Shown here in pieces: positions 53,381 to 63,381 of a DNA stretch of 64,000 nucleotides. Under the pieces are notes generated by a model, which saw only the letters and a program-made list of their open reading frames with translations, did no database searches and was not told the DNA's origin. Position 1 is the stretch's first letter. Every line of letters starts with the position of its first letter. Position numbers and translations under genes: made by a program. The stretch spans positions 2,547,001 through 2,611,000 of the forward strand of contig NZ_CP065589.1 in assembly GCF_021278965.1 (NCBI RefSeq). The letters run 5' to 3'. This DNA is from Chryseobacterium capnotolerans. GTDB taxonomy: Bacteria; Bacteroidota; Bacteroidia; Flavobacteriales; Weeksellaceae.

Positions 53381-53475
53381 CTCCCGGATATACTGTGGGG
53401 AATGGTACTAAAGAATAGCATTTTCCTATATCATTCCAAAAAACTATACAATTAATTCAAACTGTAATTTTAACT

Positions 53476-56400
53476 ATGAAGAAACTAAGCATCCCGCTTC
53501 TGCTATGCTGTACGCTGTCACTCACGGCACAGCACACTGTTTCAGGTTATGTGATCACTGAAGAAAATTCGCTTCCGCTTTCGGGGGCAACGATCAATAT
53601 TCTAAATTTAAAAACCGTTACAATCACTGATAAAAATGGCTTTTTCAAACTTCCTGCGAATGGGGAAAAGGTCACCCTGAATATTTCGCACAGCGGCTAC
53701 AAATCGGTTTCGCTTGATGTAGCATTACCACTTGGTACACCGCTGAGAATTGTTCTTTCTCACAAAGTGAATGACATTCAGGAAGTGAATATCTCCACCG
53801 GTTACCAGAAGATCCCCAAGGAAAGAGCTACCGGTTCCTTTACATTCACGGATAATAAACTGCTTAATCAACAGGTCAGTACCAATATACTCGACAGGCT
53901 TGCCAGTGTTGCCGGCGGTGTTTTCCTCGAACGGGGACGTTCCGGAAATCCGCAGCTGATGGTCAGAGGGCTCAGTACCATCAACGGTCCCAAATCCCCC
54001 TTGATCGTGGTCGATAATTTTCCCTATGAAGGCGACATCAGTAATATCAATCCCAATATGGTGGAAAGCATCACGGTACTGAAAGATGCCTCAGCAGCCA
54101 GTATCTGGGGCGCAAGAGCCGCCAATGGGGTCATTGTCATTACTACAAAAACCGGAAAATTCAATCAGCCTGTCAAAGTGGAATTCAATTTCAATACAAG
54201 CTTTAGCCCTAAGCCTGATTTTGGCTATCTGAAAACAATGTCATCTTCCGATTTTATAGAGGTTGAAAAAGGATTATTTCAAAAGGGCTTTTATAACAGT
54301 GATATCAACTCTTCCTCTCATCCTGTCCTGTCACCTGTGGTCGATCTTTTGAATAGAGCAAAAAACGGATCGATCTCTTCAGATGAAGCTGATCGTCAGA
54401 TCCAGCAACTAAAGAGCATTGACGCTAAAGAACAGTTCCGCCGCTATATGTACACGCCTTCGGAAAAAAGACAATACTACGTAGGATTTACAGGGGGAGC
54501 TCCTGCATTTTTATGGAGTTCCGCACTGGGGTATGATGATAATACCGGCAATTTAGGGGAAGACTATAACAGGATGAACCTGCGTTTCCAGAACGTATGG
54601 CGACCTGTAAATAAAATATCGCTCACCAGCAGCCTGTATTACACGGAAACCAATACAAAAAGCGGGCGTACTGCCTACGGCGGGATTATTATGGGAAAAA
54701 ACTCATTCGTTCCTTATATGCAGCTGGCAGATGAAAACGGTCGCCCTCTTGTCGTGAATAAGGATTATAACCAGAACTACAAGGACAGCTTTGAAAAGGG
54801 CAAGCTGAATGACTGGAATTATTATCCTCTGACCGACTGGCAGAATGACCAGGTAAAAACCAAAGGCTCGGAAGTGATGGTCAACGCTGGCATTAATTAT
54901 AAAATACTGAAAGGACTGGAAGCAGATGTAAAATATCAGCATCAACGTTTGAATGACAATTCGGATAACCTGCATAATGCCCAGAGTTACTACGCGAGGA
55001 ACTATGTCAATAGTTTTGCGCAGATCAATAATGGCAATGTAACGTTCATTGTTCCCAAAGGAGGTATTTTAGACCAATCCACTTCTCTGACCACCATCAA
55101 CAATATCCGAGGGCAGCTCAGCTATACAGGGCAATGGAACAGGCATAACATCTCCGCCATAGCAGGAGGTGAAAGCCGTGATGCGGTCAGGACCTATAAT
55201 TACAACCGCTATTATGGATTTGATGAGGAACGGATGACCTCCGGCGCCGTAGATTACGCTCATCAATACCCGCTGCTTCCCACAGGCAGCACTGATTTCA
55301 TACAGCGAAACCAGTCTTTGGGAAAACGTACCACCCGTTTTGTCTCCCTTTATGCCAATGCAGCCTATACTTACGATAACAGATATACGGTTTCCGCAAG
55401 TTTCCGAAGGGACGCCAGCAACCTGTTCGGGCTTAAAACGAATGACCAGTGGAATCCTTTCTGGTCGGTCGGTACTTTATGGGATATTTCAAAAGAAAAT
55501 TTCTATGGGATAGCCTGGCTTCCTAGCCTGAAGCTTAGAGGCTCTATCGGGTATAATGGAAATATCGATCCTGCAATGGTGGCAGTAAGTACCATTGCTT
55601 ACGACCTGGATAACTCACTTTATACGGGAACGCCAATGGCCCGTATTGACAATTATTACAATCCAAATCTTCGATGGGAAACTTCACGTATGGTTAACAT
55701 GGGCCTCGACTTTTCATCCCGGAACAACAGGATCAGCGGCTCCGTAGAATATTTTACCAAGAAAGGAACCAATCTCTTTGGCCCTGCGCAGATGGACTAT
55801 ACCACAGGTATTGATTATATGCGTTCCAATGTGGCAGAGATCAAAGGAAAAGGAATGGATATAGTATTCAAAACACTCAACATTGATAAGGGCATTCAAT
55901 GGAATACGATTCTCAACTTCAGCATCTACCACGATAAGATCTCAAAATATTATCTACTGAACCCAATGGCCAATCAATTTATCGGAAATGGGTCTTCCGT
56001 ACCGATTTCAGGAATTGAAGGAAAACCGGTGTATTCCATCTTCGCTTACCAATGGGCAGGACTGGACCCCAAAACGGGAGATCCCAGAGGTTATCTTAAT
56101 GACGAAGTAAGCAAGGACTATGCAGCTCTTACCGGCTCAGGAACATCGGTCAATGATCTGGTGTTTTTTGGTTCAGCTTTACCAACGGTATATGGATCGT
56201 TCATCAACTCGGTGGGCTATCAGAATTTGAGTCTCGATATCGGTATTGTATTTAAATTGGGATACTACTTCAGAAGAAGTTCTATTAATTATACCAACTT
56301 ATACAGGAGCTGGACGGGGCATAGTGATTTTGCCGACCGATGGCAGAAAGAGGGTGATGAAGCATTCACGGATGTTCCTTCCAATACTTTACAGAGCAAC

Positions 56401-56670
56401 GCCAACAGGGATGCTTTTTACAGTGGTTCAAGCGTACTGGTAGAAAAGGCAGACCACATCCGTTTGCAATACATCAATCTCAACTATCGTTTCAATAAAC
56501 ATTTTTTAGGATCGACAATGTTCAAAGATCTCAGTTTATTTGTAAACCTCAGTGATCTTGGTCTGTTGTGGAAAGCCAATAAAAGTGGAATTGATCCGGA
56601 TTTTAACCTGGGTGGCAACGGATTGAAACCACCTTCCGTGTATACCATCGGATTACGTGCAAACTTCTAA
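53476..56670 (+). CDS. SusC/RagA-family TonB-dependent transporter
   Basis: The 1064-aa outer-membrane receptor has a signal peptide (LCCTLSLTAQ), a CarboxypepD_reg-like domain (about 20-100: VSGYVITEENSLPLSGATIN), the SusC plug with its hallmark NPQLMVRGLSTINGPKSPLI and LKDASAASIWGARAANGVIV, and then a 22-strand barrel ending VYTIGLRANF with a C-terminal Phe. It forms the lid-gated pore whose lipoprotein partner is the next gene. Its substrate (oligosaccharide or peptide) is unknown; the TlpA gene in front favours peptides. Confidence 0.95.
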   Translation: MKKLSIPLLLCCTLSLTAQHTVSGYVITEENSLPLSGATINILNLKTVTITDKNGFFKLPANGEKVTLNISHSGYKSVSLDVALPLGTPLRIVLSHKVNDIQEVNISTGYQKIPKERATGSFTFTDNKLLNQQVSTNILDRLASVAGGVFLERGRSGNPQLMVRGLSTINGPKSPLIVVDNFPYEGDISNINPNMVESITVLKDASAASIWGARAANGVIVITTKTGKFNQPVKVEFNFNTSFSPKPDFGYLKTMSSSDFIEVEKGLFQKGFYNSDINSSSHPVLSPVVDLLNRAKNGSISSDEADRQIQQLKSIDAKEQFRRYMYTPSEKRQYYVGFTGGAPAFLWSSALGYDDNTGNLGEDYNRMNLRFQNVWRPVNKISLTSSLYYTETNTKSGRTAYGGIIMGKNSFVPYMQLADENGRPLVVNKDYNQNYKDSFEKGKLNDWNYYPLTDWQNDQVKTKGSEVMVNAGINYKILKGLEADVKYQHQRLNDNSDNLHNAQSYYARNYVNSFAQINNGNVTFIVPKGGILDQSTSLTTINNIRGQLSYTGQWNRHNISAIAGGESRDAVRTYNYNRYYGFDEERMTSGAVDYAHQYPLLPTGSTDFIQRNQSLGKRTTRFVSLYANAAYTYDNRYTVSASFRRDASNLFGLKTNDQWNPFWSVGTLWDISKENFYGIAWLPSLKLRGSIGYNGNIDPAMVAVSTIAYDLDNSLYTGTPMARIDNYYNPNLRWETSRMVNMGLDFSSRNNRISGSVEYFTKKGTNLFGPAQMDYTTGIDYMRSNVAEIKGKGMDIVFKTLNIDKGIQWNTILNFSIYHDKISKYYLLNPMANQFIGNGSSVPISGIEGKPVYSIFAYQWAGLDPKTGDPRGYLNDEVSKDYAALTGSGTSVNDLVFFGSALPTVYGSFINSVGYQNLSLDIGIVFKLGYYFRRSSINYTNLYRSWTGHSDFADRWQKEGDEAFTDVPSNTLQSNANRDAFYSGSSVLVEKADHIRLQYINLNYRFNKHFLGSTMFKDLSLFVNLSDLGLLWKANKSGIDPDFNLGGNGLKPPSVYTIGLRANF

Positions 56671-56699
56671 ACTTCTGATCTAACATTATTTATTATATT

Positions 56700-58064
56700 A
56701 TGAAAAAGTCATTTAAAATAACATTGGGATTATTATCTGTATTAATGATACTGACAATACAGACAGGCTGTAGCCGCTTTCTGGATGAAAAGTCTGATTC
56801 GACACTCGCCGTCCCTGTGAGTCTTGAAGATAACCAGGCATTGATGGATCGCCTTTCTGATGTGATGATCAATTTTGCATCCAGTGGACTGGCCTCCTGT
56901 GATGAACTCTATTTGTCGGATGCCGATTTTGATGCTATGGAATATCAGGAGGATAAAAGCTTATACACCTGGCAGAAAGATCATGTATCCGCCAGTCAGG
57001 GTGCAGGCAATGATTGGTATTATACTTACAAAGCTATTTATATTTCTAATGTTGTTCTCAATAATCTGGAAACCTATGCCATTCCGGGATCTGAGAACGT
57101 TAGAGGACAGGCATTGGCAATGAGAGCGATACGCTACCTGGATGCGGCGCAGATCTGGTGTCCTGCCTATAGCAGTGATAAGGCTTCAACAGATCTGGGA
57201 CTACCGCTTCGTTTGGACCCGGATATGAATATTCCCTCCCAGCGTTCTACCGTGAAACAGACATATGATCAGATCCTGACAGATCTTCAGCAAGCGGTGG
57301 ATCTTTTGCCGGTCAAACAGGTTGCTGCCAGCAGACCATCCAGGGTTACGGCCTTAGGATACCTGGCAAGGACTTATCTCTTTATGGGCGATTACCAGAC
57401 AGCCCTGACCTATGCCTTGCAGGCATTGAGCTATCAAAATATCCTGGTGGATTTCAATACTCTGAACGTAGCAGAATCTTACCCCATCAAGGATATGAAT
57501 TCTGAAGTTTTGCTGCGGACAACTATGAGGATCTCAGCACCTGTACGCTTTGCAGCAGCTAAAGTGATCGATACGCTGTATCAGAGCTATCACGCTAATG
57601 ATATCAGGAGATCGGCCTATTTCAGAGTTAATGCTAACGGTGATATTTCCTTTAAGGGCAATTATACCGGAGGATCTTCAGGGAAAATAACCAGCGTTGC
57701 AGTGGACGAATTGTACCTGATCGCCGCAGAATCCTATGCTCAAACGAATGACATCACCAATGCTATGATGATGCTAAACAATCTGCTTATTAAGAGATGG
57801 CAAAGCGGAACCTATATTCCTTTTACAGCTGGCTCAAAGCAAGAAGCCTTGTCAATTATTAAAAAAGAAAGATGCAAAGAACTCTTGTTCAGGGGAATTC
57901 GCTGGGCAGATCTTAAACGGTATAACCGGGACGGGGCCAAAATTACGTTAATAAGAACGGTCAAAGGACAAACTTATACGCTACCTCCGAATGACCTTCG
58001 GTACGCAATAGCTATTCCGGAAGATATTATAACGCTAAGCGGAATGCCGCAGAATCCAAGATAG
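56700..58064 (+). CDS. SusD/RagB-family lipoprotein
   Basis: The 454-aa product has a lipoprotein signal (LTIQTGCSRFLDEK, lipid on the Cys) and SusD features: FLDEKSD at the N-terminus, helical TPR-like core (ALAMRAIRYLDAAQIWCPAY; LGYLARTYLFMGDYQTALTY), and RCKELLFRGIRWADLKRYNR near the C-terminus. It lies 29 bp behind the SusC gene and caps the transporter as substrate-binding lid. A strong terminator follows, so the pair ends the operon. Confidence 0.95.
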   Translation: MKKSFKITLGLLSVLMILTIQTGCSRFLDEKSDSTLAVPVSLEDNQALMDRLSDVMINFASSGLASCDELYLSDADFDAMEYQEDKSLYTWQKDHVSASQGAGNDWYYTYKAIYISNVVLNNLETYAIPGSENVRGQALAMRAIRYLDAAQIWCPAYSSDKASTDLGLPLRLDPDMNIPSQRSTVKQTYDQILTDLQQAVDLLPVKQVAASRPSRVTALGYLARTYLFMGDYQTALTYALQALSYQNILVDFNTLNVAESYPIKDMNSEVLLRTTMRISAPVRFAAAKVIDTLYQSYHANDIRRSAYFRVNANGDISFKGNYTGGSSGKITSVAVDELYLIAAESYAQTNDITNAMMMLNNLLIKRWQSGTYIPFTAGSKQEALSIIKKERCKELLFRGIRWADLKRYNRDGAKITLIRTVKGQTYTLPPNDLRYAIAIPEDIITLSGMPQNPR

Positions 58065-58095
58065 ATACAATAGCAGTAGAATAAGATCTATAAAA

Positions 58096-58119
58096 GAAGG
58101 CTGGCCAGTGCCAGCCTTC
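58096..58119 (+). terminator. terminator of the uptake operon
   Basis: GAAGGCTGGC (58096-58105) and GCCAGCCTTC (58110-58119) form a perfect 10-bp stem with a 4-nt loop. Confidence 0.8.
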
Positions 58120-58145
58120 AATTTATCATTTATTGCCAAAAGTAG

Positions 58146-58454
58146 TTAGGGCTTACGATTGGAACTCATAGATAGAACCTGCGCATTGCTTTTTCCATCC
58201 AAAACATCATTCAGGGTCTGTCCGTCGGGAACCACAATACTACAAGGTCTTTCTCCTTCAACTTCACATCCTGAAGCATTGGTGGTCTGCCAGTGTGAGG
58301 TATTGGCAAATGCTCCGGAGGCAATGTCCGTGCTGTTATAGAAATACGTCGTAGCCGCTTTTTTCTCTGCCACTTTAAACGACATCACAGCCCCAGAGAA
58401 TATCACGGCTGCAATCGCTACCGCATTGGCTTTCAAAATTTGATTAAGTTTCAT
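58146..58454 (-). CDS. DUF6520-family small secreted protein
   Basis: About 102 aa from the ATG at 58454 (MKLNQILKANAVAIAAVIFS); the frame extends eight codons upstream. The signal-like helix at the start, a TTYFYNSTDIASGAFANTSH segment and Cys pair in GCEVEGERPCSIVVPDG match DUF6520 proteins, which are small exported proteins common beside SusC/SusD and TlpA genes in flavobacteria. The two Cys could be a substrate of the nearby thioredoxin-fold protein. Its function is unknown. Confidence 0.75.
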   Translation of the reverse strand: MKLNQILKANAVAIAAVIFSGAVMSFKVAEKKAATTYFYNSTDIASGAFANTSHWQTTNASGCEVEGERPCSIVVPDGQTLNDVLDGKSNAQVLSMSSNRKP

Positions 58455-58648
58455 AATTCCGGTCTTTTTATACATCAAAAAAGATTACCATAAAAACTTT
58501 AGAAACTTGCGTGAGAAGTAAGACTGAGTAGGTTAAGTCATTTAATTAAATCGATAGATTTACAAATCTTATCGCACCAAAATATCCTATTCTACATATT
58601 CTCAAACAAATTGTTGTTAATAAAATCATTTTAGAATTTCGGGTTGTT

Positions 58649-58668
58649 AAACAGCTTTCGGCTGTCTA
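58649..58668 (-). terminator. hairpin downstream of the MauE gene
   Basis: ACAGC/GCTGT stem extended by flanking TTA/TAA pairs, about 65 bp past the MauE stop; weak evidence. Confidence 0.4.
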
Positions 58669-58733
58669 ATTTTAAGGTTGAACATTAATTACAAATTCAG
58701 TCATAATTGTCCGTAAATATTACGGTAACATAC

Positions 58734-59161
58734 TTATTCAGCAGGCCTGCTGTATTTTAGATTTAAACCTAAAGCGATGATAGAAAGAACGACACAACCC
58801 ATATTAAAATACAGATGCTGGTTCCAGCTCATTTTCTCCAATATTCCGCCGCAGGAACAAGGGAGATTTTTACTTGTACTTAGTAGTTTAGCAATATATC
58901 CAGTAAAGATGAGCATCAAAATAAAGCTTCCTATCAGTCCTATAGTTCTGGTTTTCGGGTAGCATAACAATCCTGCTATAATAACTTCGACAATGATTAT
59001 CGTGTAAGGCAGGAATTGCGAAAATGCATTCAACAATGGTGATGCTGAAATCTGAACCTGGAAATTCTCAAAATCCAATATCTTACTGATAGCTGCATAG
59101 CAGAAGAGAATAACAAAGAAAATGCTTACCGCAAATGGTATTATCTTTTTAAATATTTCAT
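58734..59161 (-). CDS. MauE/DoxX-family redox-associated membrane protein, frameshifted near the start
   Basis: Read from the ATG at 59161 (plus-strand CAT at 59159-59161), MKYLKKIIPFAVSIFFVILF requires one extra A at an A5 run (plus-strand T5 at 59146-59150), after which the frame runs CYAAISKILDFENFQVQ and on to 58734, about 142 aa. Four helices are present, with GLLCYPKTRTIGLIGSFILM and the Cys pair NLPCSCGG (two cysteines), as in MauE proteins that supply thiol-reducing power in the inner membrane. It fits the TlpA locus. Without the repaired start the first helix is missing. Confidence 0.75.
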
Positions 59162-59552
59162 GACATTAGTTTATTGTTGAAAGTATTTTGTGTAAACTGT
59201 ATGTCTATTTTTCTTACAATTACTGATCAAATGTAAAACAGAAATTCAACAAAAAAATGATTTACGATGCCTGTTTCCTATGTCTGATGCCAGTTTATAA
59301 ACTGATCCTCTGTATCAAAATCCCAGAGCGGCATAGCTGTAGGCTATAGTTTTTTTCATAAAAGTGATTATAAGTTGGAATTAGACATTGTGCTCAAAAA
59401 GACAAATGATGCTTATTCAGCAAATCAAATGTTATTTTGTGTGAATAAGAACCATAATGGATGGTATTTTTGGTTATGTAGTTTACAAACAGTTGGATAT
59501 TCCATAAAAAATAACGTAATTTTATAAAAGGTTTTAATAAAATGAAGATAAC
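59162..59552. other. intergenic, divergent promoter region
   Basis: The 391 bp between the MauE gene and the TPR/AraC gene hold no gene that I can see; promoters for both must be here. No clear consensus motif or repeat was found. Confidence 0.4.
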
Positions 59553-61233
59553 GTGCAGATGTTCAGGTTGTTTATATTGCTTTTGGTTTCCACTGCGGAA
59601 TTATGGGTTGCGCAGAGTACAGACAATGTAGCCTATCATCAAATCAGAAAAAAGTACGATTACAAGAAGGTTAATGATACTACAGCACTTTCTTACGTTG
59701 ACCTTTTAATTGCCCTCGCGAAAAAAGAAAAAAATTATTCCGAATTAACATATGCATACCAAGATGCCCTACATTTTGAGCCATCAGGATACCGCAAAAA
59801 GCTGTATGCAGACAGTGCAATAACTTCCGCTCAGCATAGTTGTAATAACGATCTTATTGGCTCTGCTTATCTTGGAAGGGGAATTGTGTCTTACTTTATT
59901 TTTAAAGACTATCAACCTGCATTGGATGATTATATAAAAGCGTTATCCTACGCCAGATATAGCACTAGTCCATACATAAAGTATAATATATTATATCACC
60001 TGGGTGTAATGAAGAGTTATCTGGGATATTATAATGAAGCGGTCAGTCAATTTGAGGCCTGTTCTGCATTCTTTAGACAGGAAATTTTGAAAAATAATTC
60101 CCCAGATATCCTGTACAATATGCGCAAAGGCTATTATAATACTTTACATCAACTTATCTATTGCTACCAGCAAATAGGAGATGATGATAGTGCCGACCGC
60201 TTAATTGAAATAGGCAAGAGGGAAATACCCAAAGATTTAGATTTTGTCCAGTTAAGGAGTTGTGTTTTTTAAATCAGAAGGCATTTCTAAATTCCGTAAA
60301 GGAAATTACGAGCAAAGTATTGCCGATCTCAATCGTGCACTTCCGGAACTGGTCAGGGTAAATGACTTTGCCGGGGTATCAGTGATCTACTTTTATCTGG
60401 GAAAGAATAAATTGGCTCAGCACCGAGAACAAGAATCCTTTAGTTTTTTTAGAAAAGTTGATTCTCTTTATCAGAAATACCATTTTTTCTTTCCTGAGCT
60501 TACGGAAAACTATAAGATTTTACTGGAGAATGCCCATAAAAAATCAAATATAGATGAGAGCTTATCTTTTGCCAATACCCTCCACAAAATTGAAAAAATA
60601 AACATAGAAGACACACATCATCTTTTTATACAGTTTGAGGCCGAGCGGATAAATATTGAATATTCGAGTATTACACAGCGTTACAGGAATATTCTCTTTG
60701 GAGTTGTAACATTCTCTATGTTTTTACTTATATTCACTATAAACACTTATCTGGAAAAGAAGTCCGAGAAAACATACAATGTGGTCTTAGCGGGTGTAGG
60801 TGTTGATATTGAGAGATTAAAAACTGATGTCTCACCGCCAAAATCCACATTGAGTGCAGAGATTCGCAACAGAATTCGGAAGAATCTACAGAAATTTGAA
60901 GATGAAAAAGAGTTTTTAAAGCCGAACCTGAGTTTGAAAAAAATTGCCATAAGAGTAGGGACAAATCCTAATTATCTATCTGCCTACATTAACACGGAGA
61001 AAGGAATGCATTTTAATCGTTACCTAAGTGAGTTGCGCATCAATTACATCGCCAAATTGATCGCAGAAGATCCTATATCAGCTAATCAGAAAACAGAAGT
61101 TCTATCCAAGTTATGCGGAATTGCCTCTCGCTCTAACTTTCTAAAACTGTTTTCAGAGATCTATGGTATGTCGCTGCAAGAGTATCAGCATCAGTGCAGA
61201 GAAAAGTTTGCTGCGAATGAAGATCTTAATTAA
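59553..61233 (+). CDS. TPR-containing membrane AraC-type regulator, frameshifted
   Basis: Frames 59553-60272 and 60262-61233 join at a T6 run (60265-60270; one T fewer gives QLRSCVFKSEGISKF), about 560 aa. A signal peptide, TPR-like repeats (about 30-370: YQPALDDYIKALSYARYS; NYEQSIADLNRALPELVRV), a membrane helix (NILFGVVTFSMFLLIFTINT) and a C-terminal AraC HTH (LSLKKIAIRVGTNPNYLSAY; KLCGIASRSNFLKLFSEIYG) are present. It is the standard Bacteroidota one-component sensor for adjacent uptake genes and may control the TlpA/SusCD locus. It could be intact if the indel is an error. Confidence 0.8.
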
Positions 61234-61439
61234 GTTGTGTTTGGATGATGTCTACAACACTCCTCAAATCGTAAGTTTTCTGATATCTGCATTTTAAAAT
61301 TGCCAAAATCAATTTCATAGATTTTCTTTGATTCAAGAGATTGAAGGAGATTGAGGAAGATTGAATTGCTGAAATCGTGTATATATTGATTCAATGCGTA
61401 TATTTGGAATGTTCAAGAATAATTAAATAAGAGATAAAT

Positions 61440-62180
61440 ATGGGATTTTTTGACTTTTTCAAGACAACACAAAAAAAGGAAAATGAATTAAAAGAAAGTG
61501 ATGACGCAATTTCACAATCGAAAAAAATCATTGAAAATTCTATTCTTGATGACGGATACCATAAACCATCAAATTGGACGTCGAATTATATTTATGGATT
61601 CATTAATGGAAATCCTATGCAAAAAATCTCCAATCATAATGATTTAATAGAAATTATTAGAAACACGATTGGTGAAAAAGGTTATATCGCAATAGATTCA
61701 ATATTTCATCCTTATAATTTAATAAATCATAAAGGTGCTACTGCCTGGGATTTAGCTTGGTTTTGGTTGTATACTCAGGACCAAGGGAAAATCATTTCAG
61801 AAATTGCAAAAAATGAGACTGCTACAATCGTTCAATCTGAAAATTTAAACCTATTTGAAAATTTCAGAATTTGGCCAAATGACAATTTAAATCCACATAA
61901 AAATAAGCAATATGATAAATTTGTTCCTTTTGTTCTACCTTATTTAACTTACTCGATAGATGATGATAAAGATGAGAAGCATTGGGTGAAAATAATAAAT
62001 ACTGAATTACAATTACAAGGACACGCTCATACTTATATAGAAAACTTCAACCGTGTTTTGTCAAATAATACTGAAGGGCACATTATGACTTTAGGTTTTG
62101 GTGAATTTAATAGAGAAAATTTAGACGAGCTAATAAATAAGTTTACAGATTTTTATGACCAAAATATGAGTGGAAGATAA
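61440..62180 (+). CDS. hypothetical protein
   Basis: The 246-aa soluble product starts MGFFDFFKTTQKKENELKES and has a helical, Trp-rich middle (KGATAWDLAWFWLYTQDQGK). Neither signal peptide nor membrane helix is present, and the acidic C-terminal part (GFGEFNRENLDELINKFTDF) is not recognised. It lies 206 bp after the AraC-type gene and 54 bp before the P-loop gene. The role is unknown. Confidence 0.55.
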   Translation: MGFFDFFKTTQKKENELKESDDAISQSKKIIENSILDDGYHKPSNWTSNYIYGFINGNPMQKISNHNDLIEIIRNTIGEKGYIAIDSIFHPYNLINHKGATAWDLAWFWLYTQDQGKIISEIAKNETATIVQSENLNLFENFRIWPNDNLNPHKNKQYDKFVPFVLPYLTYSIDDDKDEKHWVKIINTELQLQGHAHTYIENFNRVLSNNTEGHIMTLGFGEFNRENLDELINKFTDFYDQNMSGR

Positions 62181-62234
62181 AAATCTTTTATTGCAAAGTT
62201 TATGATAGTTTTAAATTAAATAGAGAAACTAATT

Positions 62235-62756
62235 ATGCGAATAGCTTTTACAGGTTCCCATAGGGTCGGAAAAACAACTTTGGCGGAAGAGATCGCTGAA
62301 AGTTTACCTGATTATGAATTTATAAATGAGCCTTACTTACAACTTGAAGAGGAAGGATATTTGTTTTCAGAAATACCGACGTTGGAAGATTATATTGAGC
62401 AATTCAATTTTTCGGTAGAACAATTACAAAATAGTGATGACAATGCAATTTTTGACCGTTGCCCGTTAGACCTTTTGGCGTATGTCTATGCGGTTGGCAA
62501 AAAGAAAAATATATCTGATCTCTACGAAGAGATGGCCGCGGCAATTGCTGAAATTGACCTATTGGTTTTTATCCCCATAGAAAAAGTCGATCTAATAGTT
62601 TGTCGGGAATCGGATCTGCCGAATCTAAGACAGGAAGTAAATGATATTTTAGAAGACTGGATTGGAGATTTCAGCAATGAAGTTCTGGAAGTAAGCGGAA
62701 CTTTAGAGAACAGGAAAAAGCAAATATTGGATAAGATAAGTAGTATGAAAAAATAG
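62235..62756 (+). CDS. P-loop NTPase, nucleotide/NadR-kinase-like (AAA_28)
   Basis: The 173-aa protein opens with a Walker A (RIAFTGSHRVGKTTLAEEIA, GSHRVGKT at residues 7-14), followed by EFINEPYLQLEEEGYLFSEI, a DRCP motif (NAIFDRCPLDLLAYVYAVG, Walker-B-like Asp) and IDLLVFIPIEK. Similar compact proteins are annotated as AAA_28 or NadR/Ttd14-like kinases acting on small nucleotide-like substrates. It has no other domains and no clear operon partner. The substrate is open. Confidence 0.75.
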   Translation: MRIAFTGSHRVGKTTLAEEIAESLPDYEFINEPYLQLEEEGYLFSEIPTLEDYIEQFNFSVEQLQNSDDNAIFDRCPLDLLAYVYAVGKKKNISDLYEEMAAAIAEIDLLVFIPIEKVDLIVCRESDLPNLRQEVNDILEDWIGDFSNEVLEVSGTLENRKKQILDKISSMKK

Positions 62757-62772
62757 AAACTTATCTACATTT

Positions 62773-63255
62773 TTACCTTTTCACTCTTTTCATTAGAAAG
62801 GTCTGTTTGCGTTTCTGTCCGTTTTTTGTTCCTGAAATTTCGGCTATTAATGAATCGGAATTGATTTTTGTGTAAGCGATGATCTGCGGAAAGTCGTGCT
62901 CCGGATTTTCAAAGACCAATTGATTTTCAGAGATAGTTTTGGCGGCAAAAAGAACAGGCAGACCATCATTTTGATTTTTAACAGTCGGAATGTAAAATAA
63001 CTTTTTGTTTTCCTGCACGAGCCGGATATTTTCAAAAACGATCGTGTCTTTGCCTTTGATACTATAACTTTTCCCCGACAATTCATTATTGCCAGTTTTG
63101 GTCCAGGTTTCATAGATGCTGCCTTTCTGGGTTTTATTTTCCCAGGTACCGATCAGCCATTCCGCTTTTTGAATGTCATTTGCCTGCTTTATTGTCCAGG
63201 CATAAAGAATCGCCAAACTAACGACCGCAATAAAAAATTTTGCTCCTGTTTTCAT
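62773..63255 (-). CDS. DUF6265-like exported protein
   Basis: About 160 aa from the ATG at 63255 (MKTGAKFFIAVVSLAILYAW); the frame extends 27 codons upstream without protein character. After the signal or anchor helix, AEWLIGTWENKTQKGSIYET, SKSYSIKG-like strands (ELSGKSYSIKGKDTIVFENI) and FENPEHDFPQIIAYTKINSD are the DUF6265 pattern, a lipocalin-like barrel. It is convergent with the kinase-like gene. No function is assigned to the family. Confidence 0.75.
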   Translation of the reverse strand: MKTGAKFFIAVVSLAILYAWTIKQANDIQKAEWLIGTWENKTQKGSIYETWTKTGNNELSGKSYSIKGKDTIVFENIRLVQENKKLFYIPTVKNQNDGLPVLFAAKTISENQLVFENPEHDFPQIIAYTKINSDSLIAEISGTKNGQKRKQTFLMKRVKR

Positions 63256-63381
63256 AATTTTAGCTGATTGAATAATTGTCATTTTATTTGATTTCCAAAC
63301 ACCAAATGGTTTCTTTTGTGAAAGCTGAGATGACAAAGTTGCAATGTTTTTGAAAACTAAAATTGTAAAAATGGGACAAGT

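Noticed and set aside
54703..54975. Minus-strand frame inside the SusC gene
   Set aside because: Shadow of the SusC coding sequence.
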